From positions 13,503 through 77,502 of the forward strand of contig JANRIN010000305.1 in NCBI GenBank assembly GCA_033764965.1: a stretch of 64,000 nucleotides of DNA, in the 5' to 3' direction. Below the pieces are notes generated by a model. The model saw only the letters and a program-made list of their open reading frames with translations. It had not been told where the DNA came from and did no database searches. Made by a program: the position numbers and the translations under genes. Shown here in pieces: positions 26,237-35,813 of the stretch. The DNA is from JSC-12 sp033764965. Lineage in GTDB: Bacteria; Cyanobacteriota; Cyanobacteriia; Leptolyngbyales; Leptolyngbyaceae. How positions within the stretch are numbered: position 1 is the first letter of the stretch; each line of letters begins with the position of its first letter.

Positions 26237-28786
26237 ATGCAGATTGATCAAACTCCCCCTGGATGCCCAACGGTACGTGTTGAGGACGATCGCACCGGAC
26301 TGGATATTGAAACCCTGAAGCGAGCGTTTCTCGATAACCTGTTTTACATTCAGGGCAAGTTTCCCGCGATCGCCTCCCAGCAAGACTACTACATGGCACT
26401 GGCGTATACGGTGCGCGATCGACTCTTCCGACGCTGGTTGAACACGGCTGAAACCTACGGCAATAACGGATCTCGCACCATTTGCTACCTGTCTGCCGAA
26501 TTCTTGATGGGACCCCATCTTGGAAACAACTTGATCAACCTGGGCATTTGGGACACCGTGAAACAGGCAATGGAGGAGCTAGGACTCAATCTCAACGAGC
26601 TTTTGGAGCAGGAAGAAGAACCTGGTCTGGGCAATGGTGGTTTGGGACGACTGGCTGCCTGCTATCTAGACTCGATGGCAACGCTGGAATTTCCCTCGAT
26701 CGGCTACGGCATTCGCTACGAGTTTGGCATTTTTGACCAGGACATCCGCGATGGTTGGCAGGTCGAGATTACCGATAAATGGCTCAGTTACGGCAATCCC
26801 TGGGAAGTGGTGCGTCCAGAGTGGGAAGCAGAAGTCAAATTTGGCGGACACGTTGAAACCTTCACGGATGAGCACGATCGGCTGCGGCATCGCTGGGTGC
26901 CCGATAAAGTCGTGCGCGGCATTCCCTACGACACGCCGATTTTGGGGTATCAGGTGAATTCCTGTAACACGCTGCGCCTGTGGTCGGCTCAAGCAACCGA
27001 GTCCTTTGACTTTGATGCGTTTAACTCTGGCGATTACTCCGGAGCCGTGTTCAAGAAAATGGAATCGGAAACCATTTCCAAAGTGCTGTACCCCAACGAC
27101 AACATGACCCAGGGCAAAATCCTGCGGTTGGAGCAGCAATTTTTCTTTGTCTCCTGCTCCTTGCAAGATATGATTCGCATCATGGAGCAGCAAGGGATTT
27201 CTGTGGAGCGATTCCACGAAAAATTCACCATTCAACTCAACGACACCCACCCCTCGATCTCAGTTGCCGAGTTAATGCGGTTGCTGATGGATGAACACGG
27301 CATGGAGTGGGACAAAGCCTGGACCATTACCACTAGCACTCTGGCATACACCAATCACACCCTACTGCCCGAAGCCCTGGAACGCTGGCCCCTCGACTTG
27401 TTTGGCAAGTTACTGCCGCGTCACCTGGAAATTATTTTTGAGATTAATAAGCGATTCCTGGACGATGTGCGGATTAAGTATCCCGATGATATGGATCGAA
27501 TCAGCCGGATGTCCTTGATTGATGAAAGTGGAGAGCGCTACGTGCGGATGGCGCATCTTGCCTGTGTAGGAAGTTTTGCTATTAACGGAGTGGCGGCTTT
27601 ACATACACAGTTGTTAAAAAAAGATGTACTGCATGACTTCGCGGAAATGTATCCAGAGAAGTTTAAGAACGTTACCAATGGCGTAACTCCCCGTCGCTTC
27701 ATGGTTTTGAGCAATCCTCGCCTGTGTCAACTGATCACAAATCGGATTGGTGATGGATGGGTGAAGCAGCTTGATGATTTGCGTAAACTAGAGAGCTATG
27801 TGGATGATGTTGGATTCCGCACCGAGTTTCGCCAGATTAAGCAAGCCATTAAGCAAGATTTAGCGAACTACATCAAACAACTCTACGACCTGGATATTGA
27901 CCCGCTTTCGTTATTTGATATTCAATCCAAACGCATTCATGAATATAAGCGGCAACACCTGAATGCGCTGCACATTATCACGCTTTATAACCGCATTAAG
28001 GCGAATCCCAATGCAGAATTTACTCCCCGTACTTTCCTGTTTGGGGGCAAGGCGGCACCGGGTTACTATCTAGCGAAGTTAATTATCAAGTTGATTAACT
28101 CGATCGCGGATGTGGTGAACCGCGACCCCGATGTGCGCGGTAAGTTGAAAGTCCTGTTTATGAAGGATTACAACGTCAAATTTGCCCAGCGTGTGTATCC
28201 CGCTGCGGATTTATCGGAGCAAATTTCTACCGCTGGCAAGGAAGCATCCGGAACAGGCAACATGAAGTTTGCCATGAACGGCGCACTGACGATCGGCACG
28301 CTGGATGGTGCAAACGTGGAGATTTTGGAGGAAGTGGGAGCAGATAACTTCTTCCTGTTTGGGTTAGCGGCGGAAGAAGTGTATGCCAAGAAAGCAGCGG
28401 GCTACAATCCCCGTGAGTACTATGAAGCCGATCCAGAACTCAAACTGGTGATCGATCGCCTTGCTTCTGGCTTCTTCTCCCACGGTGACACGGAGCTATT
28501 CAGACCGCTGGTTGATAACTTGATGTATGGCGATCCCTATCTCCTGTTTGCGGATTATCGCTCTTACGTAGATTGTCAGGAGCAGGTGAGCATTGCCTAT
28601 CGGGATCAGGAACGATGGACGCGGATGTCTGTCTTGAACACGGCGCGGATGGGCAAGTTCTCCAGCGATCGCTCCATTCGGGATTACGCCAAGGGCATCT
28701 GGCATAGTCAACCCGTTTCGATCGAACTGAAAGAATACGTGCAGGCACATCCCGAAAAAGTTGTGTCTGAATTAGCCAAGGTCTAA
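26237..28786 (+). CDS. glgP: Glycogen phosphorylase
   Basis: Releases glucose-1-phosphate from glycogen using phosphate and pyridoxal phosphate. It has 849 residues. Signatures include CYLSAEFLMGPHLGNNLINL, LGNGGLGRLAACYLDS, YDTPILGY, the ribose/phosphate site KDYNVKFAQRVYPAADLSEQ, and the PLP-lysine region GTGNMKFAMNGALTIGTLDG. Start at 26237 is preceded by AGAAGGATCTAACACCC. It is followed by a strong terminator hairpin, then by a histidine phosphatase gene. Confidence 0.97.
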   Translation: MQIDQTPPGCPTVRVEDDRTGLDIETLKRAFLDNLFYIQGKFPAIASQQDYYMALAYTVRDRLFRRWLNTAETYGNNGSRTICYLSAEFLMGPHLGNNLINLGIWDTVKQAMEELGLNLNELLEQEEEPGLGNGGLGRLAACYLDSMATLEFPSIGYGIRYEFGIFDQDIRDGWQVEITDKWLSYGNPWEVVRPEWEAEVKFGGHVETFTDEHDRLRHRWVPDKVVRGIPYDTPILGYQVNSCNTLRLWSAQATESFDFDAFNSGDYSGAVFKKMESETISKVLYPNDNMTQGKILRLEQQFFFVSCSLQDMIRIMEQQGISVERFHEKFTIQLNDTHPSISVAELMRLLMDEHGMEWDKAWTITTSTLAYTNHTLLPEALERWPLDLFGKLLPRHLEIIFEINKRFLDDVRIKYPDDMDRISRMSLIDESGERYVRMAHLACVGSFAINGVAALHTQLLKKDVLHDFAEMYPEKFKNVTNGVTPRRFMVLSNPRLCQLITNRIGDGWVKQLDDLRKLESYVDDVGFRTEFRQIKQAIKQDLANYIKQLYDLDIDPLSLFDIQSKRIHEYKRQHLNALHIITLYNRIKANPNAEFTPRTFLFGGKAAPGYYLAKLIIKLINSIADVVNRDPDVRGKLKVLFMKDYNVKFAQRVYPAADLSEQISTAGKEASGTGNMKFAMNGALTIGTLDGANVEILEEVGADNFFLFGLAAEEVYAKKAAGYNPREYYEADPELKLVIDRLASGFFSHGDTELFRPLVDNLMYGDPYLLFADYRSYVDCQEQVSIAYRDQERWTRMSVLNTARMGKFSSDRSIRDYAKGIWHSQPVSIELKEYVQAHPEKVVSELAKV

Positions 28787-28795
28787 GGCTCTAAA

Positions 28796-28822
28796 CCTCC
28801 GAAATTTCAAAAATTTCGGAGG
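28796..28822 (+). terminator. Strong hairpin after glgP
   Basis: CCTCCGAAATTT and AAATTTCGGAGG form a perfect 12-base stem with a 3-base loop, 10 bases after the glgP stop. The U-rich part lies within the stem and no clean T-run follows, so processing or attenuation is an alternative. Confidence 0.7.
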
Positions 28823-28846
28823 CTTGTACAATCCATATCAGGTGTT

Positions 28847-29485
28847 ATGAGTCTGAAACTTTATTTTTTGCGACATGGCGAAACTACGTTTAGCCAAACG
28901 GGGGGCTATTGTGGAGATTTAGACGTGGAACTCACGGATGCCGGGGTGGAAATGGCAAAAGCCTTTGCCGAAAAGTATGCCGCACTGCCGTGGGAAGCGG
29001 TTTATGTGAGTCCGATGAAACGAACGATCGCCACGGCTACCCCCATTTGTGAGGCGATCGGGCAGGAGATGCAGTTGCGCGACGGATTACGGGAACTGTC
29101 CTACGGCAAATGGGAAGGACTCAGCCCGGATGAAGTGCGTGCCCAGTACGAAGAAGATTACATTCATTGGTTAACCGAACCCGCCTGGAATCCACCCACC
29201 GATGGCGAAACTTCCATTCAATTAGCCAGCCGCGCCTCTCTGGTGATTACAGAAATTGAGAAAAATCATGCCAGTGGCAATGTGCTGGTGGTGTCTCACA
29301 AAGCCACTATTCGCATTGTGTTGTGCAATCTTCTGGGCATTGATTTGGGACGCTATCGCGATCGCATCAATGTCCTGACCGCATCTGTCAGTATTGTCAA
29401 GCTGGATGTGCATGGTCCGTTGCTGGATGTGTTGGGCGATCGTTATCACATTCCAGAAGCCATTCGGAATCGTGCTGGAACTTAA
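28847..29485 (+). CDS. Histidine phosphatase (phosphoglycerate mutase-like)
   Basis: The 212-residue protein opens with LYFLRHGETTFSQTGGY, where His10 is the phospho-acceptor of the RHG motif. YVSPMKRTIATATP, the catalytic Glu in LRELSYGKWEGLSPDEV, and the second His in VVSHKATIRIVL complete the active site. Members of this branch are phosphatases acting on sugar phosphates, phosphoserine or nucleotides rather than mutases; the substrate cannot be told here. It lies 60 bases after glgP beyond a hairpin and may be part of the same carbohydrate cluster. Confidence 0.88.
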   Translation: MSLKLYFLRHGETTFSQTGGYCGDLDVELTDAGVEMAKAFAEKYAALPWEAVYVSPMKRTIATATPICEAIGQEMQLRDGLRELSYGKWEGLSPDEVRAQYEEDYIHWLTEPAWNPPTDGETSIQLASRASLVITEIEKNHASGNVLVVSHKATIRIVLCNLLGIDLGRYRDRINVLTASVSIVKLDVHGPLLDVLGDRYHIPEAIRNRAGT

Positions 29486-29589
29486 CAACAATCTTCTGTG
29501 GCATAAGATCACCCAATGGTCAATTGCTATAACTAATTCAACCCAGCAGAAAGCGATAGGATGAAGGGAACTGTTGACAAGATCTATCA

Positions 29590-31032
29590 ATGTCTGAAGT
29601 TGCTCCTTCATCCCGCGCCAATCCGCTGTTATTCTGTGCCTACGAATCGGCTTTAGAACTGTTAGGCGATGACTACTATGACATAGTTGCAGCAGCGGAA
29701 TTTCCCATACACCTCCTCCGGTTTCGCAATAATGATCTCTTGCCAATTCTGGGACTTGATCCTGAAACAGTCAGCGATGAGGACTTCATTGAAGCCTTTG
29801 GCAAATTTCAACATCAACCCCGACCCTTTCTAGCACTGCGGTATCACGGCTACCAATTTGGGGTCTACAATCCGGCGCTGGGAGATGGGCGGGGATTTTT
29901 GTATGGTCAGGTGCGCGGTACCGATGGAGAACTTTATGACTTCGGCACTAAAGGATCTGGCACGACTCCCTATTCCCGTGGTGGCGATGGACGATTAACT
30001 CTAAAAGGTGGGGTGCGAGAAGTGTTAGCCGCAGAAGCCTTGCAGCGCATGGGAGTCCGCACGTCTCGTTGCCTCAGCTTGATTGAAACGGGAGAGCAAT
30101 TGTGGCGAGGCGATGAGCCTTCCCCAACGCGATCGTCTGTGATGATCAGACTGCAACGATCGCACATCCGGTTTGGCACGTTTGAGCGGCTGCATCACCT
30201 TGATCGCAAAGATATGATTGCCATCTTGCTGGATCATGTGATTGAGCAGTACTATCCCCATCTCCAGTCGAACCGCGATCGCTATGCGCTGATGTATGCC
30301 GAATTAGTCGAACGAGTCGCAGAATTGGCAGCACAATGGATGGCAGCGGGTTTTTGTCATGCCGTGTTGAACACCGATAATATGTCCATCACGGGGGAAA
30401 GTTTTGACTATGGACCGTTTGCTTTTTTACCCGTGTATGACCCTGGTTTCACCGCTGCCTATTTTGATTATTTTGGTCGCTACAGTTACGCCAATCAACC
30501 GGGAACCTGCCGCTGGAATTTGGAAATGTTACAGGCACCCCTGAGCCGTGTGATTGATGCAGGAGATCTAGGGCATGGCTTGGAAAAATTTGGTGAGGTC
30601 TACGATCGTACGTATCGTCAGCGGATGTTGAATAAGCTGGGGTTGGGTGAACTGACTGACCCTGCTGCCGATGAATTATTGTCTTTGACAATTCGATTCT
30701 TACAAGAGTCACAAATCAGTTATCACAGCTTTTTTGCTCAGTTGCGGCGACAGTTTTCTCCGGAGTGGCGAGATGCTGTCGAACAGATTTTGCCGGATGT
30801 GAAAATTCTGGATGATGACTTGAGTGTTCTTTGGAATGCCTGGAAGATGCAGTACTTTAATGTATTACTCAGCTTGCCAGAATCAGAGTTAACTGCGATC
30901 GTGACTCGATTGAAAACTAATAATCCTTTCACGGTTCCAGTTCGTCCTGAAATCGAAGCTGTTTGGCAGAAGATCACGGAGGAAGATGATTGGTCTGATT
31001 TTTATGATTTGCTTGAAAGAATCAGAGCTTAA
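29590..31032 (+). CDS. selO: Protein adenylyltransferase SelO (YdiU family)
   Basis: Pseudokinase-fold enzyme that AMPylates proteins, linked to redox stress responses. The 480 residues include ALRYHGYQFGVYNPALGDGR, YDFGTKGSGTTPYSRGGDGR, and VREVLAAEALQRMGVRTSRC, the standard N-terminal SelO blocks. The catalytic-type segment GFCHAVLNTDNMSITGESFD provides the metal-binding Asn and Asp, and YGPFAFLPVYDPGF follows. It lies 9 bases upstream of the acetyltransferase frame. Family call is firm. Confidence 0.93.
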   Translation: MSEVAPSSRANPLLFCAYESALELLGDDYYDIVAAAEFPIHLLRFRNNDLLPILGLDPETVSDEDFIEAFGKFQHQPRPFLALRYHGYQFGVYNPALGDGRGFLYGQVRGTDGELYDFGTKGSGTTPYSRGGDGRLTLKGGVREVLAAEALQRMGVRTSRCLSLIETGEQLWRGDEPSPTRSSVMIRLQRSHIRFGTFERLHHLDRKDMIAILLDHVIEQYYPHLQSNRDRYALMYAELVERVAELAAQWMAAGFCHAVLNTDNMSITGESFDYGPFAFLPVYDPGFTAAYFDYFGRYSYANQPGTCRWNLEMLQAPLSRVIDAGDLGHGLEKFGEVYDRTYRQRMLNKLGLGELTDPAADELLSLTIRFLQESQISYHSFFAQLRRQFSPEWRDAVEQILPDVKILDDDLSVLWNAWKMQYFNVLLSLPESELTAIVTRLKTNNPFTVPVRPEIEAVWQKITEEDDWSDFYDLLERIRA

Positions 31033-31094
31033 TCCTTCCTGTGTTTTTACCGGATATTTGGGCGAGTAATGTTTTGTTGGAGTGGCGATCGCGT

Positions 31095-31667
31095 GTGTTT
31101 CTAGAATCTCCCACGATTGAATCAGATCGGTTGATCTTGCGAATGGCGACCCGCAAAGATGTTCCGGCGATTCTCCATTATTATCTAGAAAATAAAGACT
31201 TTTTGACTGCGGTTGAACCTGCCCGTAGCCCCGGATTCTACACCGCAGAGTTTTGGCAAGAACAGGTCGAAAAAGCCTTATTTGAATTTAGTTACGAACA
31301 AAGTCTAAAGTTATGTCTGTTTCATCAAGACACGCCCCAGCGACTCATGGGCAAAATCAATTTTCATCAAATGCAACGGGGTGTTTCCCATTCTTGCATC
31401 GTGGGCTATAGTTTAGCTGAACAGGAACAGGGAAAAGGTTACATGACAGAAGCGCTCAAAGCGGCGATCGATTATCTCTTTATGGATCAAAACTTTCACC
31501 GCATCATGGCAAACTATATGCCCCGCAACCAACGTAGTGGTAATGTTTTGCGGCGGTTAGGGTTTGTGGTGGAAGGCTATGCCCGTGATTATTTATTGAT
31601 CAATGGCAGATGGGAGGATCACATCCTCACCAGCCTGACCAATCCCCGCTGGCAGCGATCGATCTAA
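31095..31667 (+). CDS. GNAT acetyltransferase (RimJ-like)
   Basis: From a GTG at 31095 (FLESPTIESDRLILRMATRK is a common start of this family) the protein is 190 residues. An upstream GTG at 31041 would add 18 residues. GYSLAEQEQGKGYMTEAL is the acetyl-CoA-binding motif A, and MANYMPRNQRSGNVLRRLGF is motif B. Members acetylate ribosomal protein N-termini or small molecules; the substrate is unknown. It follows selO closely and overlaps the tail of the DUF29 gene by four bases in convergent orientation. Confidence 0.88.
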   Translation: MFLESPTIESDRLILRMATRKDVPAILHYYLENKDFLTAVEPARSPGFYTAEFWQEQVEKALFEFSYEQSLKLCLFHQDTPQRLMGKINFHQMQRGVSHSCIVGYSLAEQEQGKGYMTEALKAAIDYLFMDQNFHRIMANYMPRNQRSGNVLRRLGFVVEGYARDYLLINGRWEDHILTSLTNPRWQRSI

Positions 31668-32170
31668 AGAACAAAATCTGCATCAGACTCCAAGGGTTGA
31701 CCCGGCAGGAAGGTGCCTTCCAGTACCTGTTCTTGCTCATAGGGGCAAGTTTGCGGTAAGTCTGAATAATTCAGGGGTGTTTCGCGCACGACTAAATCAA
31801 GAGCATCTTCGTACCCATCTTGAATCGCTTCTGATAAGTATGGCTGTAGGCTGGGATTGTTCTTCAGCAACTTGAGAATTTGCCGCCGTTGTTCCCGTAT
31901 CGTCGCAAACCAACTTTTGGAGCGAGATGCAGATTGGAACTCCCATTTAAGTAGATGTCCTAATAAAACTCCTAAGCGATTGCTGAGTTCCTGTTTTTCT
32001 TGCTTTCCCAACGACTCAATCTCCTCTACTAAGTTGGGAATATCCAGGCGGTTCCAATGTCCGGCTTGCAGGAGTTCAGCCTGTTCTTGTGTCCAAGCGT
32101 AAAAGTCGGACGTGTATAGATTGGAAGGACCCAATTCAGTTTTAAGGTCGATCGTCATGACAACACACAT
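31664..32170 (-). CDS. DUF29 family protein
   Basis: The 168-residue protein has LYTSDFYAWTQEQAELLQAG, LDIPNLVEEIESLGKQEKQ, LLGHLLKWEFQ, and SWFATIREQRRQI, blocks that match DUF29, a family much expanded in cyanobacteria. The function of the family is unknown. The fold is mainly helical. The protein ends on the minus strand four bases inside the GNAT gene. It follows the flotillin gene cluster in the same direction with a 19-base gap, but may not be functionally tied. Confidence 0.85.
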   Translation of the reverse strand: MCVVMTIDLKTELGPSNLYTSDFYAWTQEQAELLQAGHWNRLDIPNLVEEIESLGKQEKQELSNRLGVLLGHLLKWEFQSASRSKSWFATIREQRRQILKLLKNNPSLQPYLSEAIQDGYEDALDLVVRETPLNYSDLPQTCPYEQEQVLEGTFLPGQPLESDADFVL

Positions 32171-32189
32171 CTAATCCTAATGCTTTATC

Positions 32190-33461
32190 CTAACTATTTT
32201 GCTGAGTTTCGGAAGGCAGAGATTTCGATTGAGCAGTTGTCAAGTTCTGCACGGTTTCAGCCACATCAATACCTGTGGTTTGCCGCAGTTGTTCCATGAA
32301 GGCAGCCAGCTTGGTGGCGGTAGAACCACCGCTAGCATCGACGACTGTGACTGTTTGCACCGTGACATCCGGAACGGCTGTCGTGAGCGTCTTGAGCAGG
32401 GTTTCTAGTCGTTGCAGCAGATAAATTTCACGAGCATTGGGTCCCGCTGCTTGCCAGGATTCCGCTAATTGCAAAGTGCCTTCGGCTCTGGCTTTGCCGT
32501 CTTCAATCACTTGAGCCGCATTTCCCTGTGCTTTGGCGATCGCCTGTTTGCATTGGGCTTCTGCGGGAGCAATCACATCTGCCTGTAATTGCTGCTCGAC
32601 TTGCTTAATCCGCTCCTGCTGCACAGGCACTTCTGCCTGAATCCGTGCCAGTTCAGAGGCAATTTCAGCCAGCGCTTCTGCAACCATCGCGTCTCGTTTG
32701 GTGAGGGTATCTTTCACCCGCCGATCGGCATCCGCTGTAGCAATTTTGATGTCGCGTTCAAGCCGACTCAGAGCAGTACTTTTTTCGTTTTCTGCTGTTT
32801 GGATGGTAGACTCCGATCTCGCCTTTGCTTCAGCGATCCGGGCATCTCGCAGCATATCTGCCTGCTGTTTGCGTCCGATCGAGTCCAGATAGCGCACATC
32901 ATCGGAAATGTTCTGAATTTGCAATGTATCCAGCACTAAGCCTAGTTTTTCCAGATCTTCCTCCGCTTCATCCAGCAGACTACGGGCAAAGGCGATTTTG
33001 TCTTCGTTCACCTGCTCCGGCGTGAGACTGGCAAGCACACCCCGCAAATTCCCTTCCAGGGTCTCTTTTGCCATTTGCTCAATTTCGTCGCGAGTTTTGC
33101 CCAGCAACCGCTCGATCGCGTTATGGATAGCAGGTTCTTCACCAGCAATTTTGATATTTGCCACGCCCTCTACGGTCAACGGAATGCCACCTTTGGAGTA
33201 CGCATTCGAGACTCGCAAATCAATAATCATGTTGCTCAAATCCATTCGCAGTGCGCGTTCCAGCAATGGTATGCGAATGCTGCTGCCCCCTTTAACTAGA
33301 CGATATCCAACGGGGCGATCGTCCGCCAATCGCCGAGAGCTTCCGGCAAAAATTAAAACTTCATTCGGCTGACAAATGTAATACAAGTTGCGAATGACGA
33401 AGGTCGTGGCTCCGGCTCCGGCTCCAAGAATAGCGATGAGGGCGATGAGGGTTTCAAACAT
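32190..33461 (-). CDS. Flotillin-like SPFH protein (second copy)
   Basis: Flotillins assemble on membranes and organise microdomains. The 423 residues begin with a membrane helix (FETLIALIAILGAGAGATTFV), then an SPFH domain (PNEVLIFAGSSRRLADDRPV, GGIPLTVEGVANIKIAGEEP), followed by a long coiled coil (residues about 200-330) with many AEA/ARAEG repeats. The C-terminus is Thr/Gln-rich. It is adjacent to a paralogue of similar architecture. The 33462-33566 gap is a G-rich low-complexity tract that resembles other repeats here. Confidence 0.88.
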   Translation of the reverse strand: MFETLIALIAILGAGAGATTFVIRNLYYICQPNEVLIFAGSSRRLADDRPVGYRLVKGGSSIRIPLLERALRMDLSNMIIDLRVSNAYSKGGIPLTVEGVANIKIAGEEPAIHNAIERLLGKTRDEIEQMAKETLEGNLRGVLASLTPEQVNEDKIAFARSLLDEAEEDLEKLGLVLDTLQIQNISDDVRYLDSIGRKQQADMLRDARIAEAKARSESTIQTAENEKSTALSRLERDIKIATADADRRVKDTLTKRDAMVAEALAEIASELARIQAEVPVQQERIKQVEQQLQADVIAPAEAQCKQAIAKAQGNAAQVIEDGKARAEGTLQLAESWQAAGPNAREIYLLQRLETLLKTLTTAVPDVTVQTVTVVDASGGSTATKLAAFMEQLRQTTGIDVAETVQNLTTAQSKSLPSETQQNS

Positions 33462-33566
33462 AGGGGATGGGTGATAGGGGAAGGGGGATGGGGAAGAGGG
33501 GGATGGAAGAATGAAGAGTAGGGAGGTAAAAGTTTTATCTCTTATTCCTTACTCCTGATTCCGCTT

Positions 33567-34937
33567 TTATTTCTTGCGATTCAAGGTGGCGGCGACATCG
33601 ATGCCAAGGGTTTGATCCACGCGATCGAGGAACTGACGAACGACCTCAGGATAGACATTGAGCAGACTAGCGAGGGCTTTCCCGTCGCCATTGTCGATTA
33701 CATGAATTTGCTCCAAATGCATCCGGTTAGGAATTTTGGCGGCTTCTTGCAGCACCATTTCAATCTGCTGAATCAGGAAGACTTCAGCCGCATCTACGCC
33801 AGTTTCGCGCCACACTTTGGTTAGCATATCGTTGACCAATGCCGCCGCTTTAGCATTTTCTGCCAGTTCCGCCGCTGCGCCTTTTGCCTGAAAGGTTTTG
33901 GCTTCTTTGTCCGCTTCTGCTGGCAAGACTTGATCCGCTTCTAACCGGAGACGTTCCAATTCGGCGCGCACCGTTTGCAACTCCTGTTCTGCTCTGGCGC
34001 GGGCTTCTTTCTCGGCGGCTTTGGTGCGTTCTTCTTCCGATCGGGCTTGCTGCTCCAGTTCGGCTTTAATTTTGCGAAGTTCGTTTTGCTTTTGTTGAAT
34101 TACCCCTAGCGCCTGAGATTTTGACACTTCTGCCTGCTGCTGACAGTCTGCTTCTACCCGCTCTGCCTGACTCACAGCTTCGGCTTCGGCAATTTCGGCA
34201 TCCCGCACAATTTGAGAGATGCGTTTGCGCCCAATCGATCGCAGATAGTCCACATCGTCGGCGACGCTTTGAATTTTGAGGATGTCTAAATGCATTCCGA
34301 GTTTGGACAAATCGCGAGAAACATCCTGGGCAATGCGTTCAGCAAATTCCAACCGACCTTCGTTGATTTGTTCAGGCGTGAGCATGGCAACCACACCCCG
34401 CAAATTCCCCTCCAGCGTTTCTCGCGCCACTCGCGCAATTTCGGAGCGATCGCGTCCCAAAAATCGCTCGATCGCGTTCCCCACAATGGTTGGATCGCTG
34501 GAAATTTTCACGTTGGCGATCGCTTGAATGTGCAGCGGAATCCCACCCTTGGAGTAGGCATTTTTCACTTCCACCGGAACCGGCATCGTCGTCAGATCCA
34601 TCCGCTTCACGGTTTCCAAAATGGGAATGACGATCGTCCGTCCCCCAAAAATTACCCGATAGCCAACCGTCTGCCCATCCTGCATCCGATGCTTTCGCCC
34701 GGACAGCACCAGGATTTCATTGGGATTGCAGATCTGCATGAAGCTTTTGACAAACCAGATGAAGAGGATGGCACCGAGAATCGACAGCCCAATGACTGGA
34801 ATGGGTGAGAACGCAGAACCAGAATTTTCCGGCGATGCTGGTGTGGAGCCATCGGCTTGAGCAACTTCTACAATCACTTCATCCAGATTCTGATAAGAAT
34901 TAAATTCTAGTTTTGATTCAATCATGGGCTGATACAT
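33567..34937 (-). CDS. Flotillin-like SPFH protein (first copy)
   Basis: The 456-residue protein has an N-terminal extension of about 45 residues, a membrane helix (FSPIPVIGLSILGAILFIWF), and an SPFH domain with CNPNEILVLSGRKHRMQDGQ and GGIPLHIQAIANVKISSDPT. A long Glu/Ala-rich coiled coil (about residues 220-350) and a C-terminal oligomerisation segment (KALASLLNVYPEVVRQFLDR) follow. It shares clear sequence with the downstream copy, so the pair arose by duplication. The NfeD-like gene upstream on the same strand is a usual flotillin partner. Confidence 0.9.
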   Translation of the reverse strand: MYQPMIESKLEFNSYQNLDEVIVEVAQADGSTPASPENSGSAFSPIPVIGLSILGAILFIWFVKSFMQICNPNEILVLSGRKHRMQDGQTVGYRVIFGGRTIVIPILETVKRMDLTTMPVPVEVKNAYSKGGIPLHIQAIANVKISSDPTIVGNAIERFLGRDRSEIARVARETLEGNLRGVVAMLTPEQINEGRLEFAERIAQDVSRDLSKLGMHLDILKIQSVADDVDYLRSIGRKRISQIVRDAEIAEAEAVSQAERVEADCQQQAEVSKSQALGVIQQKQNELRKIKAELEQQARSEEERTKAAEKEARARAEQELQTVRAELERLRLEADQVLPAEADKEAKTFQAKGAAAELAENAKAAALVNDMLTKVWRETGVDAAEVFLIQQIEMVLQEAAKIPNRMHLEQIHVIDNGDGKALASLLNVYPEVVRQFLDRVDQTLGIDVAATLNRKK

Positions 34938-35057
34938 ATTTACGCTTTAATCTCTTCTAAATCAATGGCTAATTCACTGTTAAACTCACCTTTTTGTACG
35001 GACGTTTCGCGCCCCCCTTCTTCCCAACTCCTGATCTAACCCCCAATCCCCAACCCC

Positions 35058-35666
35058 CTACTGTTCCCGATCTGCCACCACCCAGAGCCGATTCTGTTCT
35101 GTCCCGACCACCAACACTCGATCGCCCGCTTGCAAAAACTTGGCATCATCGGTATTCGCGATCAGATCAATCATGCTGCCTTTAACCAATAGGCGCACTT
35201 TGCCGCGAGTTGTTTGATCAAAGGGAACTTCCACAATTCCGGTTAAACCCACCAGGTCGCTAGAACGGATGAGGCTGTCAACCTGTCTGCGGCGCAGTAG
35301 GCGTAAACTGCCAGCCACCAGGCTGCCGCACAGCACCCCCATCCCAACAGCTACGATCGCGATCAAGGTGGGTGACAATCCCCCTGCGATCTGAGACAGC
35401 ACCAAGCCCGTCAAACCGAAGAAGCAAAGGGCAAATGTCCAGAATTTGAGGGTTTTGATGATGCTGAAAAAGCTGTACCACGGAGCACGTTGAGGCAAGA
35501 AGGGAGATGTAGGCGATCGCTCCTTAGCTTCAGCCCATTCCACATCTTCGCCTACATGAAGATCCACATCATGATCCGCAAAATCAGCTCCGTCTACTCC
35601 GCCAAGCATTGCCAGCAGGACAAACACCCCGCCAACCGCAAAACACAGCCAATACACAGTCTCCAT
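35058..35666 (-). CDS. NfeD/YuaF-like membrane protein, flotillin partner
   Basis: The 202-residue protein starts with a membrane helix (YWLCFAVGGVFVLLAMLGGV), then an acidic loop (DFADHDVDLHVGEDVEWAEA), two more hydrophobic segments, and a C-terminal OB-like beta barrel (LVGLTGIVEVPFDQTTRGKV, VLVVGTEQNRLWVVAD). The layout matches NfeD-like proteins that are coded with flotillins and are thought to help their assembly. It is the first gene of the minus-strand trio. Confidence 0.82.
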   Translation of the reverse strand: METVYWLCFAVGGVFVLLAMLGGVDGADFADHDVDLHVGEDVEWAEAKERSPTSPFLPQRAPWYSFFSIIKTLKFWTFALCFFGLTGLVLSQIAGGLSPTLIAIVAVGMGVLCGSLVAGSLRLLRRRQVDSLIRSSDLVGLTGIVEVPFDQTTRGKVRLLVKGSMIDLIANTDDAKFLQAGDRVLVVGTEQNRLWVVADREQ

Positions 35667-35813
35667 GACAACGATGACACAGCAAAAATCATCCCTATCC
35701 TGGCATTGATTTCAAAGAGGCGCTCGAATTTGGAACGTTTGTTAACTTGAACCCATCACTTGAGCCATAGTAGATAGAGATATGAAGCAAGCGACGTGAG
35801 CGGAACGGAATCC

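Noticed and set aside
26666..27250. Minus-strand ORF opposite glgP
   Set aside because: Antisense to conserved phosphorylase sequence.
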